NCBI RefSeq assembly: GCF_027853335.1
Contig: NZ_JAFEUS010000002.1
Span: forward strand, 1,348,514-1,412,513
Source of the DNA: Leucobacter sp. UCMA 4100
GTDB taxonomy: Bacteria; Actinomycetota; Actinomycetes; Actinomycetales; Microbacteriaceae
Reading direction: 5' to 3'
Length of the DNA: 64,000 bases
The position numbers and the translations under genes were made by a program. Positions 52,002-64,000 of this stretch are shown piece by piece; position 1 is the first letter of the stretch; each line of letters begins with the position of its first letter. The notes under the pieces are model-generated. The model did no database searches, was not told the DNA's origin, and saw only the letters and a program-made list of their open reading frames with translations.

Positions 52002-52664
52002 CTAGCTCTGCGTACGAACACGTTCTACTGTAGCCCGAAACACTCGTGTGGTCTCGTCAAGAATGCCCTCGCCAAGAATCTCGACGCTGGGCCTGCGCAT
52101 CTTGAACTTCGAAAGCTGTTTTTTGGCGGCTTCGATCTCGGCATCAACGCCGGTTCCCTTAAGGAAGATCATCTCGCCACCATCGCGCAGCAGGGGAGCG
52201 GTGATGGGAACAAGCTTGCGCAAAGCGGTCACGGCCCTCGCGGTCACCACGTCAACCTCGAACGCGTCGTGGTACTCCTCGGCACGTCCTCGCAGCACCT
52301 CGGCATTCGTGAGGCCGAGCGCTTCGATCTGCTCGTTAAGCCAGACGCAGCGGCGCTCCATCGGCTCAATGAGTCGAAACTGCACGTCAGGCCGAACAAT
52401 TGCGAGCACGAGGCCGGGCATACCGCCGCCGGTACCAATGTCGGCGACCCGCTGTCCTTCCTGGAGCAGTGGCGCCATGATCGCAGAGTTCAGCACGTGT
52501 CTCGTCCATAACCGCGGGAGCTCGAGCGGCCCGATGAGCCCGAGCAGCTCACCCTTCTCGGCAAGAGCGTTCGTGAAGGCGCGCAAGACCTCGATCTGCT
52601 CACCGGCAAGTTCACTTGCGGCGGCAGGCTCAGCCTCAAGCTCAAGGCGCTGCTCATCACTCAT
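52002..52664 (-). CDS. rsmG: 16S rRNA (guanine-527-N7)-methyltransferase
   Basis: RsmG/GidB, 220 residues, methylates G527 of 16S rRNA; loss gives low-level streptomycin resistance in other bacteria. SAM motif VADIGTGGGMPGLVLAI, then FRLIEPMERRCVWL, TARAVTALRKLVPITAPLL and MIFLKG. ATG at 52664 is preferred to GTG 52676. A parS site lies 23-36 bp upstream of it, between it and jag. Confidence 0.95.
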   Translation of the reverse strand: MSDEQRLELEAEPAAASELAGEQIEVLRAFTNALAEKGELLGLIGPLELPRLWTRHVLNSAIMAPLLQEGQRVADIGTGGGMPGLVLAIVRPDVQFRLIEPMERRCVWLNEQIEALGLTNAEVLRGRAEEYHDAFEVDVVTARAVTALRKLVPITAPLLRDGGEMIFLKGTGVDAEIEAAKKQLSKFKMRRPSVEILGEGILDETTRVFRATVERVRTQS

Positions 52665-52686
52665 ACCGTGCTGCACTCTCTCTGAA

Positions 52687-52700
52687 GTTTCACGTGAAAC
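52687..52700. other. parS site (ParB binding), between jag and rsmG
   Basis: GTTTCACGTGAAAC, the exact palindromic core of bacterial parS. It sits in the short jag-rsmG gap. Confidence 0.92.
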
Positions 52701-52716
52701 GTTTGCGGTTTACGGT

Positions 52717-53211
52717 TTACGCTGCTGCGCTAATGACGAGACGACGACCGCGTCCCTCACCGTGCGACTCAGAGTGGTAGCCACGCTCGGCAACGTAGTC
52801 GTGCACAAGCTTGCGCTCGTATGATGACAGCGGATCCATCGCAACCTCATCTTTGCCAGCGGCAACCTGTGCGATCGCGTGATCGGCCAGCTCCCGCAGC
52901 TCGGTCTCGCGCGCTTCGCGCGAACCGGCGACATCGAGAATGAGTCCCGAGAAATCACCGGTTTTGCGCTGAACCGCGAGGCGGGTGAGCTCCTGCAACG
53001 CCTGAACCACCTCGGAGTTTGCGAGCTTCTCGAGATCAGCACCGCCACCGTTGATGGAAACATAGGCGCGGTTATTCTTCACCTCGAGGTCGAGATCACC
53101 GTCAAGGTCGGCAAGGTCGAGAAACTCTTCGATGTAATCAGCGGCGTGATCGCCCTGCGCCTCGAGCTCTTCGAGCGAGAGGGCAGAGGTCTGATTCGTT
53201 GCATTCGTCAT
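52717..53211 (-). CDS. jag: Jag/KhpB family KH-R3H RNA-binding protein
   Basis: A 164-residue protein of the SpoIIIJ-associated type. Middle KH-like domain (AYVSINGGGADLEKLAN, ALQELTRLAVQRK, LILDVAGSREARE) and a C-terminal R3H motif (SYERKLVHDYVAERGYHSES) that binds single-stranded RNA. The N-terminal Jag-N domain of firmicute homologues is missing, as usual in actinobacteria. Lies 4 bp after yidC. Confidence 0.93.
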   Translation of the reverse strand: MTNATNQTSALSLEELEAQGDHAADYIEEFLDLADLDGDLDLEVKNNRAYVSINGGGADLEKLANSEVVQALQELTRLAVQRKTGDFSGLILDVAGSREARETELRELADHAIAQVAAGKDEVAMDPLSSYERKLVHDYVAERGYHSESHGEGRGRRLVISAAA

Positions 53212-53215
53212 GTCG

Positions 53216-54193
53216 CTACTTCTTCTTTTTCTTAGCGCGCTTTGCGCTGATGGGCTGCTGACGTTGGCCGGCCTGCTGCTGGCGTGCCTCTTCGGCTTCG
53301 ATGACCTGCAGCTCTTCCTCGGTGAGCTTGCCCTTCTTGCGCAAGCGCTCCTGGCGAAGGCGGAAGGCCTCGGTGCCCGGGGTAGGCATGTTACGAATCA
53401 CGATTGCCTGCTGCGCCATGGTCCACATGTTCGAGCTGAACCAGTAGATGTTCAGGGCGAGCGGGAAGACGAGGCCCGAGAAGAGGAATGCGAAAGGAAT
53501 GATGTAGAGGAGCATCTGCTGCTGGCGGTACATCGAGCTCGACTTCGTCTCGTCTGAGACGTTCTTCGACATAATCTGCTTCTGTGTGAAGAACTGCGAG
53601 GCAATCATGAGCACCATGATGATGCCGAGAAAGATCATGACCTGGATCGGGCCGTCGTTCCAAGCCTGGGTGAAGGTCATCTTGACCGGAGCACCCCAGA
53701 TGGTGGCCTGGTTGAAGCTGTCGGTGAGCTCCTGGCTCATGAGGCCAATACCGGCCTGAGGTGAGCCCGAAGAGCCGGTGTTACTCACGCCTGATGCGGT
53801 ACGGAGCACGTAGAAGAGCGAGAAGAAGATGGGCATCTGCAGCAGCATCGGCAAGCACGAAGCCATAGGGTTTGTGCCGTGCTTCTTGTACAGGGCCATG
53901 GTCTCGCGGCTCATCGCTTCACGCGAGAACTGGTCAGTCTTGCCCTTGTACTTGGCCTGAATCTTCTTAACCTCGGGCGCGATCTCCATCATCTTGCGCT
54001 GCGACTTGATCTGCTTAACGGTGACGGGAATCAGCGCTGATCGCACAACCACCACAAGGCCAATAATCGACAGTACCCATGCGGCGCCGCTGTCGGGGTC
54101 GAGCCCGAGCGTGGTGAACAAGCCGTGCCACGCTACGAGCACCAGCTCGACGAGCCAACGCAACGGCCACAGAATTGTCTCGATGAAATTCAT
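53216..54193 (-). CDS. yidC: Membrane protein insertase YidC
   Basis: Insertase of 325 residues with about five helices and no lipobox: VLSIIGLVVVVRSALIPVTV, then the long amphipathic KQIKSQRKMMEI segment, PMASCLPMLLQMPIFFSLFYVL, IMVLMIASQFFTQKQIM and LPLALNIYW-type end. The C-terminus is Lys/Arg rich (SAKRAKKKKK), which helps ribosome binding. It follows yidD with no gap. Confidence 0.96.
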   Translation of the reverse strand: MNFIETILWPLRWLVELVLVAWHGLFTTLGLDPDSGAAWVLSIIGLVVVVRSALIPVTVKQIKSQRKMMEIAPEVKKIQAKYKGKTDQFSREAMSRETMALYKKHGTNPMASCLPMLLQMPIFFSLFYVLRTASGVSNTGSSGSPQAGIGLMSQELTDSFNQATIWGAPVKMTFTQAWNDGPIQVMIFLGIIMVLMIASQFFTQKQIMSKNVSDETKSSSMYRQQQMLLYIIPFAFLFSGLVFPLALNIYWFSSNMWTMAQQAIVIRNMPTPGTEAFRLRQERLRKKGKLTEEELQVIEAEEARQQQAGQRQQPISAKRAKKKKK

Positions 54194-54532
54194 TTAACGG
54201 GTTTTGCCCTTCTGCATCATTGATTCGTTCGCTTCAGGTGAGCGCCAAACGACGAATCCATACCGGTTCAATACTAGTTGTCTATTCCTGTGGGGTGGCG
54301 GATCATCAACACCACCCGAACTCCACGGGTTACAGCGAAGCAAGCGCCATATCGTGCGCACGCTTCCCTCGATAAAGCCACGCTGCTGAAATACCTCGAG
54401 TGCGTACCGGGAGCATGTCGGCCAGTAGCGGCACACCTCGCCGTACAGCGGCGAGATGAACTTGCGATACCCCTTCATGAACGCGATTGCGAGATTGCGG
54501 GGCAGGAGCCAGACGGCCACGAGGTACCGCAT
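54194..54532 (-). CDS. yidD: Membrane protein insertion efficiency factor YidD
   Basis: A 112-residue protein. The whole YidD core is present: FMKGYRKFISPLYGEVCRYW, PTCSRYALEVFQQRGFIEGS and RLLRCNPWSSGGVDDPP. The 35-residue C-terminal tail is charged and longer than the family norm. It starts 2 bp after rnpA and abuts yidC. Confidence 0.95.
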   Translation of the reverse strand: MRYLVAVWLLPRNLAIAFMKGYRKFISPLYGEVCRYWPTCSRYALEVFQQRGFIEGSVRTIWRLLRCNPWSSGGVDDPPPHRNRQLVLNRYGFVVWRSPEANESMMQKGKTR

Positions 54533-54534
54533 GA

Positions 54535-54879
54535 TTACTGTCGCGCCCGATCGAGCTTGGCGATTTCCCTCAAGACATCGTTTCGCAACTCAACGAACGG
54601 TGCGGCGGCTGCAGCCGGAGAAGCCCGAAAAACAACGTCATACCCGGTGAAGCCGTCACGTAAGACCTCGTCTGAAATTGCTTTCAGTCTTCGCGTAATG
54701 CGATTGCGTACAACGGCATTACCGACCTTCTTCGAAACGATGTAACCGAAGCGAGCTGGTTCATCCTGGGTACGCAAAACCGCGTGGGCGACCACAAATG
54801 GTCCGCCCACGCGGCGTCCGTGACGCATCACGCGTCGATAATCATCGCCCTGAGTAATACGGTGCAGCTGTTTCGGCAC
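54535..54879 (-). CDS. rnpA: Ribonuclease P protein component
   Basis: Protein subunit of RNase P, 114 residues, needed for 5' maturation of tRNAs. The RNA-binding signature VGNAVVRNRITRRLKAI is intact, with HRITQGDDYRRVMRHG at the start and YDVVFRASPAAA near the end. It uses a GTG start (54879). Second gene of the rpmH operon. Confidence 0.95.
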   Translation of the reverse strand: MPKQLHRITQGDDYRRVMRHGRRVGGPFVVAHAVLRTQDEPARFGYIVSKKVGNAVVRNRITRRLKAISDEVLRDGFTGYDVVFRASPAAAAAPFVELRNDVLREIAKLDRARQ

Positions 54880-54897
54880 TGCTCAGGCCACGATGAC

Positions 54898-55035
54898 TTA
54901 AGCTGAGAGCTTCGAGCGGCCCTTGCTCCGGCGTGCAGCAAGGATGCTGCGGCCCGCGCGGGTACGCATGCGAAGGCGGAAGCCGTGCTTCTTGGCGCGG
55001 CGGCGGTTGTTGGGCTGGAAAGTACGCTTGCTCAT
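54898..55035 (-). CDS. rpmH: 50S ribosomal protein L34
   Basis: L34, 45 residues, very basic: [19 protein letters not shown] at the start and [18 protein letters not shown] at the end, matching the family over its full length. GGAGAA precedes the ATG at 55035. Begins the rpmH-rnpA-yidD-yidC-jag transcript. Confidence 0.97.
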   Translation of the reverse strand: MSKRTFQPNNRRRAKKHGFRLRMRTRAGRSILAARRSKGRSKLSA

Positions 55036-55404
55036 GATTTCTCCGTGGTTTCGGAACTGTCTCGGAACACCGGTTCGTGAGGTCCGAGGAAGAATTTGTG
55101 ACAACTAAGCGGAGCTATTGAGTCACACAAACACTTAACTTTACGCGTTTTTCTGTGATTCGTCAAAAAATGTTTTCAAGCTCGCGATTATCTCCCGTTC
55201 GCTGCAGTGCGCAGCGAACGGGCGGGGCGTGTCGTAAATTGCTTTCGCGACACGACATTTCCGCTTCTCCCCAGACACCTGTAAAGTTATCCACAGGTCG
55301 GATCGTTTCCGCCAAGGTTCCCGCTATTTCATTACTATTTTCTGTGTATAGCTTTGGGGATGAAGCTGTGAGACGGTGTGAATAGCTACTTATCTGGAGG
55401 TTAC
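55036..55404. promoter_or_regulatory. rpmH-dnaA divergent promoter region with DnaA box and cruciform
   Basis: A 369-bp gap. It contains a perfect DnaA box TTATCCACA (55287-55295) in front of dnaA, a 12-bp perfect inverted repeat (arms 55194-55205 and 55211-55222) and a smaller one (55228-55234 with 55248-55254). GGAGG at 55396-55400 is the dnaA ribosome site. Confidence 0.75.
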
Positions 55405-56964
55405 GTGAACGACGCCCAAGTGCGCGAGCTGTGGGGTGAAATCACTCTCTCAGTGATGAACGACCCAGAAATTTCGCCTTCGATGGCCGCGCAATTGGCG
55501 CTCGCTCTGCCTCGGGGCATGGGCGCGGGCATGCTCTACCTTGCAGTGCAGCACGAGTTCACACAGCGTCTTCTCGATAGCCAGCTTCGCCCCGTCATCA
55601 TGCAAGCCATCGCGCAGCACCCGAATGCCGGCTCGATTGATAACTTCGCCGTACTCGTCGACACCGACGTCAGTGAAGAGCTTGAGGCAGAGGCGCATGC
55701 CTACGAGCAACAGTCTTCTCGCGAGCAACAGCACGAAAATGTTCAAGCAGGGTCAACGGGTTCATCACGTACCGCGGCTCCATCATTAGATTCAGCCGAG
55801 TCGGCCAACCAAGAACGCGATTCAGATGCCCATGCTGAAGCCGGCTTCGTTCCTTCGGGCACGGCATCACATTCGGCAGCACCCTCACAGCGAAACTACG
55901 CTTCGACGCCAACAACGGCTCCAAAATCTGAAGAATCGTTCCACCTGAACGACCAATACCGCTTTGATTCATTCGTGATCGGGCAATCGAACAGTTTTGC
56001 TCACGCCGCTGCGGTTGCCGTCGCCGAGTCACCCGCAAAGTCGTACAACCCTTTGTTTATCTATGGCGATTCAGGTCTTGGCAAAACTCACCTCTTGCAC
56101 GCCATCGGCCACTACGCCATGGAGTTGTTTCATGGACTTCGCGTTCGTTACGTCAGTTCAGAAGACTTCACGAACGACTTCATTAACTCGATTGCCAATA
56201 ACCAGGGTCCACAATTCCAGCAGCGGTACCGCAGTGTCGATATTTTGCTCGTCGACGATATCCAGTTTTTGAAGGGCAAGGCCGAGACGCAAGAGGCGTT
56301 CTTCCACACCTTCAACAGCCTTGTTGGTCAGAACAAGCAAATCGTTATCACGAGTGATGTTTCACCCGCGCAGCTCAAGGGCTTCGAAGACCGTATGCTC
56401 TCACGCTTCAGTTCTGGTCTCACCACAGATATTCAGGTGCCTGACCTCGAGACGCGTATCGCGATTCTTCGCAAAAAATGCCAGCGCGAGAACATCATTG
56501 TTGACCCCGAGATTCTCGAACTCATCGCGTCGAAGCTCAACTCAAACATTCGTGAGCTTGAGGGAAGCCTCAACCGCGTTCGCGCATACGCGAGCCTCAA
56601 CGATCAGCCGATCGACCTTCACGTCGCGCAAACCGTTCTCAAAGACATCGTTTCGCTCGATGATAATGAAATCTTGCCGACCGACATCGTCGGGGTGGTC
56701 GCCAACTACTTCAATCTCAGCGTCGATGACCTCTACGGGCAGTCGCGCATCCAGGAAATTGCGTTTGCCCGGCAAATCGCGATGTACCTCTGCCGGGATC
56801 TGACGCCCCTTTCGCTTCCCAAGATTGGGCAGCTCTTCGGTGGGCGTGATCACAGCACCGTCATTTACGCGCATAAAAAAATTACGCAGCTCATCGCTGA
56901 ACGGCGCTCGGTCTACAACCAGGTGGCCGAATTGACCTCGAAATTGAAGCATAATTCGGCCTAA
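55405..56964 (+). CDS. dnaA: Chromosomal replication initiator DnaA
   Basis: Initiator ATPase, 519 residues. Domain I about 1-90, a Ser/Ala/Glu-rich disordered domain II (about 100-185), domain III with Walker A IYGDSGLGKTHLL, Walker B ILLVDDIQFL and the ISM/box VII region, and domain IV with the DnaA-box-binding GGRDHSTVIYAHKKI. GTG at 55405 is chosen because GGAGG lies 4 nt upstream. DnaA boxes lie on both sides of the gene, so it probably controls its own promoter. Confidence 0.97.
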   Translation: MNDAQVRELWGEITLSVMNDPEISPSMAAQLALALPRGMGAGMLYLAVQHEFTQRLLDSQLRPVIMQAIAQHPNAGSIDNFAVLVDTDVSEELEAEAHAYEQQSSREQQHENVQAGSTGSSRTAAPSLDSAESANQERDSDAHAEAGFVPSGTASHSAAPSQRNYASTPTTAPKSEESFHLNDQYRFDSFVIGQSNSFAHAAAVAVAESPAKSYNPLFIYGDSGLGKTHLLHAIGHYAMELFHGLRVRYVSSEDFTNDFINSIANNQGPQFQQRYRSVDILLVDDIQFLKGKAETQEAFFHTFNSLVGQNKQIVITSDVSPAQLKGFEDRMLSRFSSGLTTDIQVPDLETRIAILRKKCQRENIIVDPEILELIASKLNSNIRELEGSLNRVRAYASLNDQPIDLHVAQTVLKDIVSLDDNEILPTDIVGVVANYFNLSVDDLYGQSRIQEIAFARQIAMYLCRDLTPLSLPKIGQLFGGRDHSTVIYAHKKITQLIAERRSVYNQVAELTSKLKHNSA

Positions 56965-57331
56965 ATTTATCCACATCCACAGGAGGCTTGTGAATAACTC
57001 TTGATAAGTCATCCAATCTGTGGATAAGTTCTGGGCCGCTGTGGAGATCCTGTCATTCACAAGATCGGCATGATCAAGCCATTCCCAGCCCGTCCACCGC
57101 TTCTCCGCAAATGACAAAGATGTAGTTCCTTGTCCCAGAGCGGGCTGTCGGGAGTTATCCACAATATCCACAGGACTTATGACTATTACAGAATTACAAC
57201 TTATAGAGGCGAAACCCAATACCCAGGTGAAAACCGAAAATCGAGCGAGCTTCTGTGACACGCTTCGTAAGAGTTACAAAACTATGCAAAGATGTTGTTC
57301 GATAGTTTGTCATTCTGAGGAGGAGTAACGA
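56965..57331. other. Chromosome origin region (oriC), dnaA-dnaN spacer
   Basis: Perfect DnaA boxes at 56967-56975 (TTATCCACA), 57019-57027 (TGTGGATAA) and 57155-57163 (TTATCCACA); one-mismatch boxes at 56989-56997 (TGTGAATAA) and 57164-57172 (ATATCCACA). An AT-rich stretch (about 57172-57310) follows and could unwind. Position between dnaA and dnaN is the standard place in actinobacteria. The dnaN ribosome site AGGAGG is at 57317-57322. Confidence 0.85.
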
Positions 57332-58474
57332 GTGCGATTTACCGTCGACAGGGACGTGTTTAACGAAGCTGTTTCGTTTACTGCCAAGCTTCTCCCGCAG
57401 CGACCTACCCAGCCAATTTTGAGCGGGGTACTTCTTGTCGCTGAAGGAGAAAGCGTTGAGCTCGGTACGTTCGACTACGAGACCTCATCAAAAACTTCAG
57501 TGAAGGCTGACATTCTCGAGCCGGGCCGTGCGCTTGTCTCGGGTCGCCTGCTTGCTGAAATTGCGAGCAAACTTCCTCACTCAGACGTGACGGTTACCCG
57601 TGAAGACGATCGCATCCTCATTCGCTGCGGATCAGCCTCGTTCAGCCTCCCATCGATGCCCGTCGAAGAGTACCCACAGATCCCTGAAATTGCCGAGGCA
57701 AGTGGTTCGGTAGACGCTTCGACATTTGCTGAAGCGATCGCTCAGGTCTCTCTTGCTGCTTCGAAGGAAGACGTTACCCCGGTGATCACGGGTGTACAGT
57801 TCGAAATCGAAGAGGGAACGCTGACGCTTACCGCCACCGACCGCTATCGTGTGGCCACGCGTGGTATCGACTGGAGCTCAGCCGGCGAAACCAGTGCAAT
57901 CAATGCGCTTGTTCCAGCGAAAATTGTGACGGAGGTCGGTAAAACGTTCGGAAATGACTCAACCGTTCACATCACGATCGTCAAGGAACAAGACCGAGAG
58001 CTCATCGCATTCCGCGGTGGCTCAAAAACGGTCACCTCAGTGCTCATCAAGGGCAATTACCCTCCGGTTCAGCGCCTTTTCCCTGAGGTCGTTGACAACT
58101 ATGCTGTCGTGAGCACGAACGAAATTATCGAGGCAGTGGGCCGTGTTGGTCTCGTTCTTGAACGCGAAGCGGCCCTCCGCTTCAGCTTCAGCGAGGGAAG
58201 CGTGCAGCTCGAGGGCGCAGGATCTGAATCTGCACGTGCAAACGAGACAGCCGATGCTCACCTCGTCGGTGACGAAATGGTCGTCTCACTGAAGCCACAA
58301 TTCTTGCTCGATGGTTTGCGCTCAGCTCATGCCGAGTACGCGCGCATCGGCTTCACGAGAACCGATAACCCTGCAAAGCCCGGGCCAGTACTCATCTCAG
58401 GGCAGCACAGCCGAGACGAGCAGACTTCAGCAAGCTTTAAGTACCTTCTGCAGCCAAACCTGCTCTTGCGATAG
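57332..58474 (+). CDS. dnaN: DNA polymerase III beta sliding clamp
   Basis: Sliding clamp, 380 residues, in three repeated domains. Start MRFTVDRDVFNEAVSFTAKLLPQRPTQP is cut here to its key pattern (PQRPTQPILSGVLL); SFSLPSMPVEEYP ends domain 1; DRYRVATRGIDW is in domain 2; the end KYLLQPNLLLR replaces the usual MPMR motif. GTG start with AGGAGG upstream. Followed by recF after 12 bp. Confidence 0.97.
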   Translation: MRFTVDRDVFNEAVSFTAKLLPQRPTQPILSGVLLVAEGESVELGTFDYETSSKTSVKADILEPGRALVSGRLLAEIASKLPHSDVTVTREDDRILIRCGSASFSLPSMPVEEYPQIPEIAEASGSVDASTFAEAIAQVSLAASKEDVTPVITGVQFEIEEGTLTLTATDRYRVATRGIDWSSAGETSAINALVPAKIVTEVGKTFGNDSTVHITIVKEQDRELIAFRGGSKTVTSVLIKGNYPPVQRLFPEVVDNYAVVSTNEIIEAVGRVGLVLEREAALRFSFSEGSVQLEGAGSESARANETADAHLVGDEMVVSLKPQFLLDGLRSAHAEYARIGFTRTDNPAKPGPVLISGQHSRDEQTSASFKYLLQPNLLLR

Positions 58475-58486
58475 GGGCAACCCTGA

Positions 58487-59701
58487 GTGCAGATTCGTCA
58501 TCTCAGTCTTGCAAACTATCGAAACTATGCTCACGCTGAGCTAGTGTTTGCCCCAGGCATGAATATGCTGGTTGGGCGCAATGGTCAGGGCAAAACGAAC
58601 GTTGCAGAAGCGCTCATGTATCTCGCGACGCTTCGATCACACCGTATTTCGCAGGATGCTGCACTCATTAAAGCGGGGGAAGACTCCGCTATTATCCGAT
58701 GCAGGCTCGCCCAGGGCGAACGTGAGGCTCTTCTTGAGCTGCAGCTTAACCGCGGTAGCTCAAATAAAGCGCTCATTAACCGCCACAGCGTGAAAACTCG
58801 TGAACTCACGCAGCTTATCTCGGCTGTCCTGTTCGCCCCAGAAGATCTCATGATCGTTCGTGGAGAACCGGCCACTCGCCGATCGTTTCTTGACGATGCG
58901 CTTATCTCGCGTCACCCAGTGGCTGCTGGCGCCATTGCCGATTATGAGAAAATCCTCCGGCAGAGAAACACGATGCTCAGAGATTTCAAGCACACGGGCA
59001 GAAGCGCAAACTCGATCGAGACCCTCCTTGACGTCTGGGATGAGCAGCTTGTCGAAATGGGTTCGCAGATCATGCTGCACCGGCGAATGCTTATCGAAGA
59101 TTTACGAGATCCGCTGATCCAGGGCTATTTTTCGCTCGTTGACCAGGATCACCAGCCAACTATCGCGCTCATGGAAAGCGTTCAGGAGACACTGGGTGTT
59201 TCACGTGAAACAGGAGATGCGGCAACCGTAAGCGCGAGCGTTTCACGTGAAACAATAGCCGAAGAGTTTCGCGATGCATTGCGCCTCGTCAGGGGGAGGG
59301 AGCTCGAGCGCGGGCAGACACTCGTTGGTCCACATCGCGATGACGCGGTCCTTCAGCTGAAGTCGCTACCTGTAAAAGGATATGCGAGCCACGGAGAAAC
59401 CTGGTCCTATGTCCTCTCACTGAAGCTTGCCCTTGCGAGCGTTCTCAGCACTGACACCGTAGAGGGTGATCCAGTCTTGATTCTCGACGACGTTTTTGCC
59501 GAGCTTGATCTTGGTCGTCGTGAAAGGCTGTACGCTGCTGTCTCTGGTTATGAGCAGGTGATCGTAACAACTGCGGTCGAAGGTGACGTTCCGCAGGGGC
59601 ATGAGTGGCACACGATCCGCATCGAAGCCGGGGAAGTGGTTGCCATTGAACCGGTTGCTGCCCACGAAAGACCTGATCAGGCTGGTGATACTGATGAGTG
59701 A
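58487..59701 (+). CDS. recF: DNA replication and repair protein RecF
   Basis: SMC-like ATPase loading RecA at gaps, 404 residues. Walker A VGRNGQGKTNVAEAL, HRRMLIEDL region, signature-type LSLKLALAS and Walker B LILDDVFAELD are seen. Two copies of VSRET (about 239-243 and 253-257) are the translations of parS palindromes at 59197 and 59239, in a poorly conserved loop. GTG start; its end overlaps the DUF721 gene by 8 bp. Confidence 0.95.
   Translation: MQIRHLSLANYRNYAHAELVFAPGMNMLVGRNGQGKTNVAEALMYLATLRSHRISQDAALIKAGEDSAIIRCRLAQGEREALLELQLNRGSSNKALINRHSVKTRELTQLISAVLFAPEDLMIVRGEPATRRSFLDDALISRHPVAAGAIADYEKILRQRNTMLRDFKHTGRSANSIETLLDVWDEQLVEMGSQIMLHRRMLIEDLRDPLIQGYFSLVDQDHQPTIALMESVQETLGVSRETGDAATVSASVSRETIAEEFRDALRLVRGRELERGQTLVGPHRDDAVLQLKSLPVKGYASHGETWSYVLSLKLALASVLSTDTVEGDPVLILDDVFAELDLGRRERLYAAVSGYEQVIVTTAVEGDVPQGHEWHTIRIEAGEVVAIEPVAAHERPDQAGDTDE
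59197..59212. other. parS site inside recF (perfect 16-mer)
   Basis: TGTTTCACGTGAAACA, identical to the full consensus. In frame it encodes part of VSRET. Confidence 0.93.
59239..59254. other. parS site inside recF (second copy)
   Basis: CGTTTCACGTGAAACA, one base from the consensus, 42 bp after the first copy and in the same reading phase. Confidence 0.9.
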
Positions 59702-60179
59702 GCGCATCTCGTTTGCGAGCGAAGCCTATATTCATGCGAAGTCACTTTGGAGCGGTAAGCGCTATAGCGCGATGGCTGCGAGGCGTCGAAAGGTCGACGG
59801 GACGTCTATTCCTTACGCTAAGGGCAGGGACCCAAAGAGCATCGCAGCGGTTCTCGAGACCATGACCAAAGACATGGGGTGGGGAGAGCAGCTCAGTCAA
59901 ACGACGCTCATCGTTGAATGGCCTACCCTCGTCGGCAAGGATATCGCCGAGCACACAGAAGTCGTTGGCATCACCGGCAAAAAGCTCGAGATTCAATGTG
60001 ACTCGACCGCGTGGGCGACGCAGCTTCGACGAATGCGCCACCAAATCGTCACGAAGCTTTTGGAGCAGTATCCCGAAGCCGGGATAGAAGACATTCTCTT
60101 CCGTGGCCCGCACACGCCTTCGTGGCGTCACGGGCCACGAAGTGTGCCTGGAAGAGGCCCGCGAGACACCTACGGTTAA
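59694..60179 (+). CDS. DUF721/DciA-like protein
   Basis: A 161-residue protein of the DUF721 family between recF and gyrB. DciA, with the same fold, loads the replicative helicase in many bacteria. Core segments: WPTLVGKDIAEHTEVVGITG, LEIQCDSTAWATQLRRM and EAGIEDILFRGP; a basic N-terminal region (AARRRK) precedes them. ATG at 59694 overlaps recF. A DciA-like role is inferred from the fold; DnaB in this window has no DnaC partner visible. Confidence 0.88.
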   Translation: MSERISFASEAYIHAKSLWSGKRYSAMAARRRKVDGTSIPYAKGRDPKSIAAVLETMTKDMGWGEQLSQTTLIVEWPTLVGKDIAEHTEVVGITGKKLEIQCDSTAWATQLRRMRHQIVTKLLEQYPEAGIEDILFRGPHTPSWRHGPRSVPGRGPRDTYG

Positions 60180-60246
60180 CCTTGCTCTTGACCAGGGGGT
60201 GTCCCTGCTGAAAATAAGCGCTAAAACGGCCCTGTAATACGCCTAA

Positions 60247-64000
<3,754 letters not shown>

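Noticed and set aside
60221-60232. CTAAAACGGCCC shared by the gyrB promoter region and the 4321 repeat loop
   Set aside because: A single short match with no hairpin around it at 60221, so it is treated as chance.

Overview
The window is high-GC DNA from an actinomycete (Actinomycetota), most likely a member of Microbacteriaceae, perhaps a Leucobacter-like organism; the genus is a guess. Three things point there: the chromosome-origin gene order rpmH-rnpA-yidD-yidC-jag-rsmG-parA-parB on one side and dnaA-dnaN-recF-DUF721-gyrB-gyrA on the other; mycothiol-pathway genes (mshA, ino1, mshB); and heavy use of GTG starts with 4-bp ATGA/GTGA gene overlaps. I saw no tRNA, rRNA, CRISPR array, transposase or prophage gene.

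Layout. 1-1824: a peptide-type ABC permease running off the left edge, divergent from a GntR/FCD regulator. 1965-4073: dps and purB. 4509-12848: a heme cluster, hemA (+) facing away from hemE-hemY-hemC-hemD-hemB-hemL (-), with overlapping genes and a perfect inverted repeat in the shared promoter region. 12863-20017: an acyl-CoA catabolic island (AMP ligase, MFS carrier, TetR regulator, SDR, acyl-CoA dehydrogenase, APH-type phosphotransferase) tied together by an identical 23-bp operator-like site in front of both transcripts. 20236-25630: two small membrane proteins, then a VWA protein with an unrecognised partner, divergent from an unusual MoxR-type AAA+ ATPase. 25640-27447: dnaB with an AT-rich upstream region full of DnaA-box-like sites. 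27448-31115: DUF1684, DUF418, ArsR-like and M23 proteins. 31410-33842: rpsF-ssb-rpsR-rplI and an HdeD-like protein. 33965-44066: mshA, a methionine-type ABC importer with two lipoproteins, a SRPBCC/DUF4166 operon, ino1, mshB and the CCA-adding enzyme. 44135-49536: a DUF6049 protein, a divergent RimK-RCK_C/retropepsin-like pair, trxB and trxA. 49592-64000: the origin region, with parS sites at 52687, 59197 and 59239 and DnaA boxes on both sides of dnaA; gyrA runs off the right edge.

How the parts work together. dnaA, the DnaA boxes, dnaN, recF and gyrAB form the initiation and replication core. ParAB with nearby parS sites segregates the origin. The six-gene heme operon plus hemA covers glutamyl-tRNA to coproporphyrin III; the last enzymes (ChdC/HemQ, CpfC/HemH) are not here. 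ino1, mshA and mshB supply mycothiol, which with thioredoxin covers thiol redox balance. The points most worth a second look are the MoxR-VWA locus with its unknown third gene, the RimK-RCK_C/protease divergon, the duplicated TetR-type operator, the DnaA-box cluster at dnaB, and the parS sites embedded in recF as VSRET peptides.
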